From contig NZ_LYPL01000002.1 in the NCBI RefSeq assembly GCF_001662075.1, forward strand, positions 434,001 through 498,000: a stretch of DNA of 64,000 nt, in the 5' to 3' direction. The notes beneath the pieces are model-generated. The model searched no databases. It was not told where the DNA came from and saw nothing but the letters and a program-made list of their open reading frames with translations. Below are positions 9,285-18,831 of the stretch, in pieces. Position numbers and translations under genes: made by a program. Positions within the stretch are counted from its first letter, which is position 1. Each line of letters starts with the position of its first letter. The DNA comes from Rhizobium bangladeshense. Its GTDB lineage: Bacteria > Pseudomonadota > Alphaproteobacteria > Rhizobiales > Rhizobiaceae.

Positions 9285-10229
9285 ATGACCATTGCTTTCA
9301 CTTTCCCCGGCCAGGGCAGTCAGGCCGTCGGCATGGGCAAGGATCTGGCCGAGAATTTCGCCGAAGCCCGCGCCGTTTTCGAAGAGGTCGACGAGGCGCT
9401 CGGTGAAAAGCTTTCGGACGTCATGTTCAACGGTCCGGAGGACACGTTGACCTTGACGGCGAACGCCCAGCCGGCGCTGATGGCCGTCTCGATCGCCGTC
9501 GTCCGTGTTCTCCAAGCCAAGGGGCTGGATCTGAAGTCCGAGGTCGCCTATGTCGCCGGCCATTCGCTCGGCGAATATTCGGCGCTATGCGCCGCCGGCA
9601 CCTTTTCGCTCGCCGACACTGCGCGGCTGCTGCGCATTCGCGGCAATGCCATGCAGGCCGCCGTCCCCGTCGGCGTCGGCGCCATGGCGGCGATCATCGG
9701 CTTGGAACATGCCGACGTCGCAGCTGTCTGCGATGAGGCCGCCGCCGCCGGCGCCTGCCAGATCGCCAACGACAATGGCGGCGGCCAGATCGTCATTTCG
9801 GGTGAGAAGGCTGCCGTCGAAAAGGCCGCCGGTCTGGCAACCGACAAGGGCGCCAAGCGCGCCATCCTGCTGCCGGTCTCGGCCCCGTTCCATTCCAAGC
9901 TGATGGCGCCCGCCGCCGAGGCGATGCGCGCGGCGCTGGCGACGGTCGCCAAGTCCGATCCTGTCGTGCCTCTCATCGCCAATGTCCGCGCCGCCCCGGT
10001 AACGGGCGCCGACGAGATCGCGAACCTCCTGGTCGAGCAGGTGACCGGGCAGGTCCGCTGGCGCGAGACGGTGGAATGGTTCGCCGGCAATGGCGTGACC
10101 ACACTTTATGAACTCGGTTCCGGCAAGGTGCTGACCGGCCTTGCCCGCCGCATCGACAAAACAGTCAACGGCATCTCCGTCGGCGGTCCGGCGGATATCG
10201 ACGCGGCCGTCGCCGCCCTCATGGCCTGA
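9285..10229 (+). CDS. fabD: Malonyl-CoA:ACP transacylase
   Basis: Loads malonyl groups onto acyl carrier protein for type II fatty acid synthesis. The 314-residue protein has the oxyanion glutamine motif FPGQGSQ at 7-13, the nucleophile S94 in GHSLGE and the catalytic H203 in PFHSKLM. I chose the ATG at 9285 because of the AGGGA site at 9273-9277 and the family N-terminus; the open frame upstream is not FabD-like. fabG follows after 30 bases. Confidence 0.97.
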   Translation: MTIAFTFPGQGSQAVGMGKDLAENFAEARAVFEEVDEALGEKLSDVMFNGPEDTLTLTANAQPALMAVSIAVVRVLQAKGLDLKSEVAYVAGHSLGEYSALCAAGTFSLADTARLLRIRGNAMQAAVPVGVGAMAAIIGLEHADVAAVCDEAAAAGACQIANDNGGGQIVISGEKAAVEKAAGLATDKGAKRAILLPVSAPFHSKLMAPAAEAMRAALATVAKSDPVVPLIANVRAAPVTGADEIANLLVEQVTGQVRWRETVEWFAGNGVTTLYELGSGKVLTGLARRIDKTVNGISVGGPADIDAAVAALMA

Positions 10230-10259
10230 TTGATATCTCCAGATATAAGGAACGTTTCC

Positions 10260-10997
10260 ATGTTCGATCTTTCCGGCCGCAAGGCTCTCGTCACCGGCGC
10301 TTCGGGTGGCATCGGCGAGGAAATCGCCCGTCTCCTTCATAAGCAGGGCGCCATCGTCGGCCTGCACGGCACCCGCGTCGAGAAGCTGGAAGCGTTGGCG
10401 GCCGAGCTCGGCGAGCGCGTCAAGATCTTCCCGGCCAACCTGTCCGACCGCGACGAGGTCAAGGCGCTCGGCCAGAAGGCGGAAGCCGATCTCGAAGGCG
10501 TCGATATCCTCGTCAACAATGCCGGCATCACCAGGGACGGTCTCTTCGTGCGCATGAGCGACGAGGACTGGGACGCCGTTCTCGAAGTCAATCTGACATC
10601 GACGTTCCGCCTGACGCGCGAGTTGACGCACCCGATGATGCGCCGCCGCTATGGCCGCATCATCAACATCACCTCGGTCGTCGGCGTCACCGGCAATCCG
10701 GGGCAGGCCAATTACTGCGCTTCCAAGGCCGGCATGATCGGCTTCACCAAGTCGCTGGCGCAGGAAATCGCCACCCGCAACGTGACCGTCAACTGTGTCG
10801 CACCCGGCTTCATCGAAAGCGCCATGACCGGCAAGCTGAATGATAAGCAGAAGGAAGCGATCATGGGGGCGATCCCGATGAAGCGGATGGGTACGGGCGG
10901 CGAAGTCGCCTCGGCGGTTGCCTATCTTGCGTCCTCCGAGGCTGCCTACATGACCGGCCAGACGCTGCACGTAAACGGCGGCATGGCGATGATCTGA
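10260..10997 (+). CDS. fabG: 3-oxoacyl-ACP reductase
   Basis: NADPH-dependent short-chain dehydrogenase reducing beta-ketoacyl-ACP. 245 residues; cofactor motif TGASGGIG at 12-19, NNAG at 86-89 and the catalytic S139, Y152, K156. The ATG at 10260 has AAGGAA at 10247-10252; an in-frame upstream ATG at 10230 would put a 10-residue extension directly against the fabD stop and lacks a ribosome site. Co-directional with fabD. Confidence 0.97.
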   Translation: MFDLSGRKALVTGASGGIGEEIARLLHKQGAIVGLHGTRVEKLEALAAELGERVKIFPANLSDRDEVKALGQKAEADLEGVDILVNNAGITRDGLFVRMSDEDWDAVLEVNLTSTFRLTRELTHPMMRRRYGRIINITSVVGVTGNPGQANYCASKAGMIGFTKSLAQEIATRNVTVNCVAPGFIESAMTGKLNDKQKEAIMGAIPMKRMGTGGEVASAVAYLASSEAAYMTGQTLHVNGGMAMI

Positions 10998-11283
10998 AAC
11001 GACAAACCATCGGCATGGGGGTATTTCCGCCAATAGCATGTTGAGCAATCACGAAGCGTTGATTTTCTGGCTTTGCGGCAGACTTAAACCATGTTAAGCG
11101 GGCCATGACTGTGAACAGTCGTCCCGAGAAAGCAGACGGACCGGCGGGCTTTTCGCAAGCCTGGGAAATCTCTGAAGCCGGGTAAACGAGTTTGCCGAGG
11201 ATGTCTGAAAACATCGCAGGCTGAAACAGGGTAGGGGTGCCGCAAGGGCATTCCGATCAGGACATAAGGTCGAGGAAACCGAC
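10998..11283 (+). other. Intergenic region upstream of acpP
   Basis: 286 bases without a gene, slightly AT-richer than its neighbours. It probably contains the acpP promoter, since acpP needs high expression, but I could not fix a -35/-10 pair with confidence. Confidence 0.5.
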
Positions 11284-11520
11284 ATGAGCGATATCGCAGA
11301 ACGCGTAAAGAAAATTGTTATTGATCATCTTGGCGTCGATGCCGACAAGGTCGTCGAGAGCGCCAGCTTTATCGACGATCTGGGCGCCGACTCGCTCGAC
11401 ACGGTCGAACTTGTCATGGCTTTCGAAGAAGAATTCGGCGTTGAAATCCCCGACGACGCTGCCGACTCGATCCTGACGGTCGGCGATGCAGTGAAGTTTA
11501 TTGAGAAGGCCCAGGCCTGA
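11284..11520 (+). CDS. acpP: Acyl carrier protein
   Basis: The 78-residue acidic carrier of fatty acid intermediates. The phosphopantetheine attachment serine is S37 in [10 protein letters not shown]. The protein begins [19 protein letters not shown], typical of rhizobial housekeeping AcpP rather than NodF or AcpXL. It is flanked by fabG and fabF and followed by a strong terminator, so part of its mRNA is probably monocistronic. Confidence 0.98.
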   Translation: MSDIAERVKKIVIDHLGVDADKVVESASFIDDLGADSLDTVELVMAFEEEFGVEIPDDAADSILTVGDAVKFIEKAQA

Positions 11521-11535
11521 TTCTGTAGATTTGAG

Positions 11536-11568
11536 AAAGGGCGGGCCTGGAGTCCGCCCTTTTCTTTT
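11536..11568 (+). terminator. Intrinsic terminator after acpP
   Basis: A perfect 9-bp stem (11536-11544 AAAGGGCGG with 11554-11562 CCGCCCTTT) with a 9-base loop, followed by a T-rich tract. It lies 16 bases after the acpP stop and before fabF. Confidence 0.85.
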
Positions 11569-11613
11569 CGGCCTATTTCTCCATAGAACATAAGAGACGG
11601 GGGAAAGCACGCG

Positions 11614-12876
11614 ATGAGACGTGTCGTCATCACTGGTACCGGCATGGTATCACCCTTGGGATGCGGAACTGAGGTGACGTGGTCGCGGCTGCTCGCCGGC
11701 CAGAACGGCGCCCGCCTCGTCACCGAATTCGAGGTCGACGACCTTCCCGCCAAGATCGCCTGCCGTATTCCGCTCGGTGACGGCGCCGACGGCACCTTCA
11801 ATGTTGATCAGTGGATGGAGCCGAAGGAACAGCGCAAGGTCGATCCCTTCATCATCTACGGCATGGCCGCCGCCGACATGGCGCTTGCCGACGCGAACTG
11901 GCATCCCGCGAGCGACGAGGATCAGATCGCCACCGGCGTGCTGATCGGCTCCGGCATCGGCGGCATCGAAGGCATCGTCGAGGCAGGCTACACCCTACGC
12001 GACAAGGGCCCGCGCCGCATCTCCCCCTTCTTCATTCCCGGCCGCCTGATCAATCTGGTTTCCGGCCAGGTATCGATCCGCCACAAGCTGCGCGGACCCA
12101 ATCATTCGGTCGTCACCGCCTGCTCGACCGGCGCGCATGCGATCGGCGATGCCGCGCGGCTGATCGCGCTTGGTGATGCCGACGTCATGGTCGCCGGCGG
12201 CACGGAATCGCCTGTCAGCCGCATTTCGCTCGCAGGCTTTGCCGCCTGCAAGGCCCTGTCGACCCAGCACAACGACGATCCGCAGAAGGCCTCGCGCCCC
12301 TATGACCGCGACCGCGACGGCTTCGTCATGGGCGAGGGCGCCGGCATCGTCGTGCTCGAGGAACTGGAGCACGCCAAGGCGCGTGGCGCCAAGATCTATG
12401 CCGAAATCGTCGGCTACGGCCTGTCGGGAGACGCCTATCACATCACCGCGCCCTCCGAAGACGGCGAGGGGGCCGGCCGCTGCATGGCGATGGCGCTGAA
12501 GCGCGCCGGGCTGGCTCCGGCCGATATCGATTACATCAACGCTCACGGCACTTCGACCATGGCCGACACGATCGAACTCGGCGCCGTCGAGCGGATGGTC
12601 GGCAATGCGGCGTCGAAGATCTCCATGTCCTCGACCAAGTCGGCGACCGGACACCTTCTCGGCGCGGCCGGCGCCATCGAGGCGATCTTCGCCACGCTGG
12701 CCATCCGTGACAATATCGCGCCGCCGACGCTCAATCTCGACAATCCTGAACGCGAGACGGCGATCGATCTTGTTCCGCACAAGGCTCGCGAGCGAGAAAT
12801 CAACGTGGCCCTGTCCAATTCGTTCGGATTCGGCGGCACGAACGCATCGCTCGTGCTGCGCCGTTACGCGCAGTAA
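11614..12876 (+). CDS. fabF: 3-oxoacyl-ACP synthase II
   Basis: Condensing enzyme that elongates acyl-ACP with malonyl-ACP. 420 residues with the Cys-His-His triad: C170 in VVTACSTGAH, H311 in NAHGTST and H347 in ATGHLLGAAG. Complete length, no NodE-type features noted. It lies downstream of acpP and its terminator and 130 bases upstream of mltG. Confidence 0.96.
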   Translation: MRRVVITGTGMVSPLGCGTEVTWSRLLAGQNGARLVTEFEVDDLPAKIACRIPLGDGADGTFNVDQWMEPKEQRKVDPFIIYGMAAADMALADANWHPASDEDQIATGVLIGSGIGGIEGIVEAGYTLRDKGPRRISPFFIPGRLINLVSGQVSIRHKLRGPNHSVVTACSTGAHAIGDAARLIALGDADVMVAGGTESPVSRISLAGFAACKALSTQHNDDPQKASRPYDRDRDGFVMGEGAGIVVLEELEHAKARGAKIYAEIVGYGLSGDAYHITAPSEDGEGAGRCMAMALKRAGLAPADIDYINAHGTSTMADTIELGAVERMVGNAASKISMSSTKSATGHLLGAAGAIEAIFATLAIRDNIAPPTLNLDNPERETAIDLVPHKAREREINVALSNSFGFGGTNASLVLRRYAQ

Positions 12877-13006
12877 AGGGCCTGCCATAGCAGGCGCGCT
12901 GGAGTTGAACGACCGGCAACGGCCTCGTTGAACTGTGGCAGAACCTGTTTTTGCCGCATTGCTTCGCGAAATAGCGGAATGAGGGCCAAGTTTTAGAGGA
13001 TTGCCG

Positions 13007-14224
13007 GTGAGCGATACGACGAACCAGAGCAACGACAGCCAGGCGCAGAAGGGACCGATCATCCCGAAGTCGCCGAACGAGGCCCTGCGTCCGGAACGTG
13101 TTCCGGAGCCGCCGAAGCGCTCCAAGAACGCGCGCAGCCAGATCGTCCTCTTTCTGAACTTCATCATGACGATGGCGGTCCTGGTCTGCGTCGTCGCGGT
13201 CATCGCCTTCTACTACGCGACCTCGACCTATCAGAGCCCGGGTCCGCTGCAGACGAACACCAATTTCATCGTCCGCAACGGCGCGGGTCTCGCCGAAATC
13301 GCTTCGAACCTCGAGCGCAATGCGATCATCTCCGATGCCCGCATCTTCCGATATCTGACGGCGACACATCTTTCCGCCGGCGAGAGCCTGAAGGCCGGCG
13401 AATACGAGATCAAGGCGAAAGCCTCCATGAGCGATATCATGGAGCTGCTGAAATCGGGCAAGTCCATTCTCTATTCGGTTTCCTTCCCTGAAGGCCTGAC
13501 GGTTCGCCAGATGTTTGACCGCATGCTGCAGGATCCGGTCCTGGAAGGCGACCTGCCTGCCGCACTGCCGGCCGAAGGCAGCCTGCGTCCTGACACCTAC
13601 AAGTTCTCGCGCGGCACCAAGCGTTCGGAAATCATCGAACAGATGGCGGCGGCACAGCAGAAGCTGGTCGATCAGGTGTGGGACAAGCGTGACCCCTCGC
13701 TGCCGCTGCGATCCAAGCAAGAATTCGTCACGCTCGCCTCTATCGTCGAAAAGGAAACCGGCATTCCCGACGAACGTGCCCATGTCGCCTCCGTTTTCCT
13801 GAACCGGCTTGGCAAGGGCATGCGCCTGCAGTCCGATCCGACGATCATTTACGGGCTCTTCGGGGGCGAGGGAAAGCCGGCCGACCGACCGATCTACCAG
13901 TCGGACCTGAAGCGGGACACGCCCTATAATACCTATGTCATCAAGGGCCTGCCGCCGACGCCGATCGCCAATCCCGGCAAGGATGCGTTGGAAGCCGTCG
14001 CCAACCCTTGGAAAACCCAGGATCTCTATTTCGTCGCCGACGGCACTGGCGGCCACGTTTTCGCCGCGACGCTCGAAGAGCACAATGCCAACGTCAAGCG
14101 CTGGCGCAAGCTCGAGGCCGACAAGGGTTCGGATCCGAACATTGCGGTCGATGGCCAGCCGGAAGAGCAGCCGGGCGAGAACGGCGCGACTGTCGTGCCG
14201 CCGAAGAAAAAGAAGATCAACTGA
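13007..14224 (+). CDS. mltG: Endolytic murein transglycosylase MltG
   Basis: Cleaves nascent peptidoglycan strands and limits glycan length. 405 residues: a cytoplasmic Pro- and charge-rich segment (1-45), one membrane segment (about 46-70), then the periplasmic YceG domain with the catalytic glutamate at about E248 in ASIVEKETG. I chose the GTG at 13007 because AGAGGA at 12995-13000 is ideally placed for it; a TTG two codons upstream is the alternative. fabF-mltG-yicC-gmk is a common order in this group. Confidence 0.93.
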   Translation: MSDTTNQSNDSQAQKGPIIPKSPNEALRPERVPEPPKRSKNARSQIVLFLNFIMTMAVLVCVVAVIAFYYATSTYQSPGPLQTNTNFIVRNGAGLAEIASNLERNAIISDARIFRYLTATHLSAGESLKAGEYEIKAKASMSDIMELLKSGKSILYSVSFPEGLTVRQMFDRMLQDPVLEGDLPAALPAEGSLRPDTYKFSRGTKRSEIIEQMAAAQQKLVDQVWDKRDPSLPLRSKQEFVTLASIVEKETGIPDERAHVASVFLNRLGKGMRLQSDPTIIYGLFGGEGKPADRPIYQSDLKRDTPYNTYVIKGLPPTPIANPGKDALEAVANPWKTQDLYFVADGTGGHVFAATLEEHNANVKRWRKLEADKGSDPNIAVDGQPEEQPGENGATVVPPKKKKIN

Positions 14225-14243
14225 CGGATTTCGGGAGGCTCGC

Positions 14244-15131
14244 ATGGCTTTGCAGTCCATGACCGGTTTTGCGCGGCGCGAGGGAACGAGCGGCCGCTGG
14301 CGCTGGGCATGGGAATTGCGCTCGGTCAACGGCAAGGGCTTCGACCTGCGCCTGCGCCTGCCGCCCGGCCTTGAACGCATGGAGGCGGAGGTCCGCCGCC
14401 TTGCCGGCGAAAGTTTCAGCCGCGGCAACCTGCAGGCTTCGCTCTCGGTCACTGCCGACGAGAACCGTTTCGAGGCGGTGCTGAACAGGCAAGCGCTTGC
14501 CGCTGTGCTTGCCATGCGCGAACAGCTGGTGGACGTGATCGATCCGGCGCCGCTGAAGCTCGATACGCTGCTTCTGGTGCGCGGCATCGTGGAGTTCCGT
14601 GAGGGCGAGGACGGCGAGGAGGCGCTGGCCGCCCGGGATGCCGATATCGCCGCCGGCCTCATGGGCGCGCTTGCCGACCTCCGGGCGATGCGCGAACAGG
14701 AAGGGGCGGCGCTCTCCCGCATTCTTCTCGACCACGTCGCAACGATCGAAGGCCTGACACGGACGATCGAAACGGATCCCTCGCGCTCGCCGCAGGAGAT
14801 CGCCTCCCGCCTCGTGGCACAGGTCGCCTTGCTGATGGACGGCATGGCCGCGCTCGACCGCGACAGGCTGCATGCCGAAGCCGCGCTGTTGGCGACCAAG
14901 GCGGATCTGCGCGAGGAAATCGACCGCCTGAAGGCGCATGTCGCCGCAGCGCGCGACCTCCTGGTGAAAGGCGGCCCCGCCGGACGCCGGCTGGACTTCC
15001 TTGCACAGGAATTTAACCGCGAATCGAATACCATCTGCTCGAAGTCGAATGCCTCGGCGGTTACCGCCGCCGGCATCGAGTTGAAAGTCGTGATCGACCA
15101 GTTCCGCGAGCAGGTCCAGAATTTGGAGTAA
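14244..15131 (+). CDS. YicC family protein (endoribonuclease-type)
   Basis: 295 residues starting MALQSMTGFARREG, the family hallmark. YicC proteins have been linked to RNA cleavage and stress survival, and they sit next to gmk in many bacteria. The C-terminal DUF1732 part is present, ending with VIDQFREQVQNLE. A GGGAGG site at 14233-14238 fixes the start, 19 bases after mltG. gmk begins 3 bases after its stop. Confidence 0.9.
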   Translation: MALQSMTGFARREGTSGRWRWAWELRSVNGKGFDLRLRLPPGLERMEAEVRRLAGESFSRGNLQASLSVTADENRFEAVLNRQALAAVLAMREQLVDVIDPAPLKLDTLLLVRGIVEFREGEDGEEALAARDADIAAGLMGALADLRAMREQEGAALSRILLDHVATIEGLTRTIETDPSRSPQEIASRLVAQVALLMDGMAALDRDRLHAEAALLATKADLREEIDRLKAHVAAARDLLVKGGPAGRRLDFLAQEFNRESNTICSKSNASAVTAAGIELKVVIDQFREQVQNLE

Positions 15132-15134
15132 GAC

Positions 15135-15797
<663 letters not shown>

Positions 15798-15841
15798 ATT
15801 AAAAGCATATCGCGCAAGGCTGCGCTGCGGTTGAGGGTGCT

Positions 15842-16669
15842 TTAAAGGCTGTTTGCCAGAAGGCAGAACTCCTCGACGGACAACGTCTCCGCCCGCCGCG
15901 CCGGATCGATCCCGGCCTTGACGAGCAGGCTTTCGCCGCCGAGTGGCTTCAGGCTCTGGCGCAGCATCTTGCGGCGCTGGCCGAAGGCGGCCTGCGTCAC
16001 CTTTTCCAGATTGGCGACGGAGCAGGGGATGGGATTTTCGCGGGGCGTCAGATGTACCACCGTCGACGTCACCTTCGGCGGCGGCGTGAAGGCTTGCGGC
16101 GACACGTCGAAGGCCATGCGCGCCTCGGTCCGCCAACCGCAGAGCACGCCAAGACGGCCGTAATGGTCGTCGTCCTCACCGGCGACGATACGCTCGCCGA
16201 CTTCCTTCTGAAACATCAGCGTCAGCGACTGCCAGAACGGCGGCCAGGCTCCCGGCAGCAGCCAGTTGACCAGCAGCTGCGTGCCGACATTATAGGGCAG
16301 GTTGGCGATGATCTTGACCGGGCCTTCCGGCGCCAGGGACTCGAAATCCGTCTTCAGCGCATCGCCTTCGATCACCTCCAGCCGGCCCGGATAGTGATCG
16401 GCGATCTCGGCGAGCGCCGGCAGGCATCGCGTATCCCGCTCGATGGCGATCACCTTCCTGGCGCCGAGGGCGAGGATCGCGCGCGTGAGCCCACCTGGGC
16501 CTGGGCCGACCTCGATCACGGTCGTTTCTTCGAGCGCTCCTGCCGTGCGGGCGATCTTCTGCGTCAGATTGAGATCCAGCAGGAAGTTCTGCCCGAGCGC
16601 CTTGCGCGCATCGAGGCCGTGACGCTGAATGACGTCGCGAAGCGGCGGCAGGCCATCGAGTGCTGCCAT
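15842..16669 (-). CDS. rsmA: 16S rRNA dimethyladenosine transferase
   Basis: Dimethylates A1518 and A1519 of 16S rRNA late in 30S assembly. 275 residues; N-terminal GQNFLLD motif, SAM motif [12 protein letters not shown] and the target-base motif IANLPYNV. The ATG at 16669 overlaps the pdxA stop by one base (TGATG), so I prefer it to an in-frame ATG 18 bases upstream inside pdxA. Last gene of the lptF-lptG-lptD-surA-pdxA-rsmA group, the same order as lptD-surA-pdxA-rsmA in E. coli. Confidence 0.95.
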   Translation of the reverse strand: MAALDGLPPLRDVIQRHGLDARKALGQNFLLDLNLTQKIARTAGALEETTVIEVGPGPGGLTRAILALGARKVIAIERDTRCLPALAEIADHYPGRLEVIEGDALKTDFESLAPEGPVKIIANLPYNVGTQLLVNWLLPGAWPPFWQSLTLMFQKEVGERIVAGEDDDHYGRLGVLCGWRTEARMAFDVSPQAFTPPPKVTSTVVHLTPRENPIPCSVANLEKVTQAAFGQRRKMLRQSLKPLGGESLLVKAGIDPARRAETLSVEEFCLLANSL

Positions 16670-17697
16670 CAGCGGCGGCTTTCCCAAGTGCGGCCGAGCT
16701 GGAAGGCGAGCTTCAGCGCCGCAACGAGGCTCTGCTCGCGCGCCAGCCCTTTGCCGGCAATGCCGAAAGCGGTGCCGTGATCCGGCGAGGTGCGCACGAA
16801 GGGAAGTCCGAGCGTGACGTTGACGCTGTCGTCGAAACCGAGCGCCTTGGCGGGGATCAGGGCCTGATCGTGATACATGCAGATGGCGACATCGTATCGA
16901 GCCCGCGCCTCGTCATGAAACATCGTATCGGCGGGCAGGGGGCCGATAGCGTCGATACCCTCGTCGCGCAGGCGCTCAATGGCCGGGCGGATGACATCCT
17001 CGTCTTCCCTGCCGATTGTTCCGGTTTCGCCGGCATGCGGATTGAGGCCGGCAACCGCGAGCCGCGGCGCATCGATGCCGAAGCGCTGCCTCAGATCTTC
17101 GTGAGCGATCCGGCAGGTTTCCATGACCAATTCGTCCGTCAGCGCCTGCGGCACGTCCCGGAGCGGAATGTGAATGGTGACGGGAATGGCCCGGAGCTTC
17201 GGTCCGGACAGCATCATGACAGGGGTCACCGACCTGCCGGTTGCCCTGGTGGCGAGATCGGCGAGAAATTCGGTATGGCCGGGAAAGCGGAAGCCCGCCT
17301 CGTAGAGCACGGCCTTGGCGATCGGATTGGTGACGACTGCGAGCGCCTCGCCGCCGATGACAAGCGATACGGCTTTCTCGATTGCCGCGATCGTGCCTTT
17401 CGCCGTTGCCACATGCGGCTCACCAGCCACGACCTCAATACCAACAGGCACGCTCATGACGGGCAGTGCATCGGCAAATATGCCGGTGGCCTCGTCGGCC
17501 CTGTCGACCTCGCGGATGGAAACCGCCAGGTTGAGCTGGCGGGCTCGCAAGGCCAAGACATCAGGATCGCCGATCAGGAAAAAAGGCGGGAGCCCGAGTT
17601 CACGCCGCCGGAGCCAGGCCATCAGAGTGATATCCGGCCCGATGCCGGCGGGATCGCCCTGGCTCAGCGCAAGCGGCCGTGAGAACGGTATAACCAT
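16669..17697 (-). CDS. pdxA: 4-hydroxythreonine-4-phosphate dehydrogenase
   Basis: Oxidises 4-phosphohydroxy-L-threonine in pyridoxal phosphate synthesis. 342 residues; starts [14 protein letters not shown] and contains the three metal-histidine motifs PGHTE, LNPHAGE and MYHDQ. It starts 6 bases after the surA-like stop and overlaps rsmA, so it is part of one operon. Confidence 0.95.
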   Translation of the reverse strand: MVIPFSRPLALSQGDPAGIGPDITLMAWLRRRELGLPPFFLIGDPDVLALRARQLNLAVSIREVDRADEATGIFADALPVMSVPVGIEVVAGEPHVATAKGTIAAIEKAVSLVIGGEALAVVTNPIAKAVLYEAGFRFPGHTEFLADLATRATGRSVTPVMMLSGPKLRAIPVTIHIPLRDVPQALTDELVMETCRIAHEDLRQRFGIDAPRLAVAGLNPHAGETGTIGREDEDVIRPAIERLRDEGIDAIGPLPADTMFHDEARARYDVAICMYHDQALIPAKALGFDDSVNVTLGLPFVRTSPDHGTAFGIAGKGLAREQSLVAALKLAFQLGRTWESRR

Positions 17698-17703
17698 CGT
17701 CGG

Positions 17704-18648
17704 TCAGCGATAGGCGATCTGCGCCTTCTTGCGCAGTTCATCCAGATATTTCTTGCTGTTCTCGTTTTCCGGCGGACCATTCTTGGCGGCCTTGGACTTG
17801 TCGAGATCCTCTTGGCGGAAGACCATTTCAGCGGCCTGGTCGTCGGAAACCTGGCGTTGGCTGCAGATCGCCAGATATTCGACACCCTTGTCGGTGACCC
17901 GGGTGCCGGTCGTGTTGCCCTTGGCCTGCTCGACCAGAGGCTTCCAATCCGGCGGGATTTCGGGAGCGAGCATGCGGCCGAGGTCGCGCACGGCGACATC
18001 GCGCATCGTTGCAGCAAAGACCTTTGCCTGGTCGCAGCCGGGGAATTTCGAGCGCGACGCCTCGGCTTCGCCCTTGCGCTTGCCGGTGATGGCGGCGCGC
18101 TTGGCCTGCGGGATGACGAAGATGATCTGCTGCAGCATATATTCCGTCGTCACCGGCTTCTGCTTGTTGTTCTGCATCATGCGCGAGACGAGATCGTAAT
18201 TCGACAGCCGCGAGGTCGAGCCGTAGCGCGCATTGACGACACGAGGCCAGCTCATCTGCACGGCGATGAAGCCCTTGAAATGGTCGACGCCGACGCCGGC
18301 GCGGTCGAGGATCTGCGACATCTGCTCGACGGAAAGCTTGTTGCCGGCCGAAAAGCGCGCGAAAGACGCATCGACGTCCTGCTGCGAAACCGACATACGG
18401 ACGCGGGCGACCTCCTGCCGCTTGAGCGTTTCGTCGATCAACTGCTCCTTGGCGGTCTTGGCATCGGCCTTCGTATGCTGCAGGCGCAGGAAGGCCTGTC
18501 GCTTGGCGACATCGCCGCTGGTGATGGCGGTGCCGTTCACCACGGCCTGCACTTCGCTTGCCGCCAGCGCCGGGCTCGCAAGGCCCGTCAGCAAGGCAAG
18601 TGCTGCGCTGGCGAGAAAGGCGGTTATGGCTTTTTTCGCGTCAATCAT
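17704..18648 (-). CDS. surA: SurA-like periplasmic chaperone (SurA N-domain)
   Basis: Probably assists outer membrane protein folding, including LptD encoded upstream. 314 residues with a signal peptide (cut near SPALA-ASE) and a SurA-type N-terminal domain (VNGTAITSGDVAKRQAFLRL). The later region aligns only loosely with a parvulin fold and I do not recognise an active PPIase site, so it may be a chaperone without isomerase activity. GGGAGGT seven bases upstream supports the ATG at 18648 over a TTG at 18663. Gene order supports the symbol more than sequence alone does. Confidence 0.8.
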   Translation of the reverse strand: MIDAKKAITAFLASAALALLTGLASPALAASEVQAVVNGTAITSGDVAKRQAFLRLQHTKADAKTAKEQLIDETLKRQEVARVRMSVSQQDVDASFARFSAGNKLSVEQMSQILDRAGVGVDHFKGFIAVQMSWPRVVNARYGSTSRLSNYDLVSRMMQNNKQKPVTTEYMLQQIIFVIPQAKRAAITGKRKGEAEASRSKFPGCDQAKVFAATMRDVAVRDLGRMLAPEIPPDWKPLVEQAKGNTTGTRVTDKGVEYLAICSQRQVSDDQAAEMVFRQEDLDKSKAAKNGPPENENSKKYLDELRKKAQIAYR

Positions 18649-18831
18649 CTGTTGACCTCCCAATAGCGCCGCGAGACGGTGTTCGCGGCGTTCTTACCAC
18701 AGTGCGAGACACGCGGAAATCGCTTCCTTCACGGCGCGAATCCCCTATGCCTCAGATATCGGCTGGCGGCAATGTCCTGCACAGGCTTACGGCGAAAGAA
18801 TGACTTGAGGCCATGTTTGAGCCGTCCGCCG

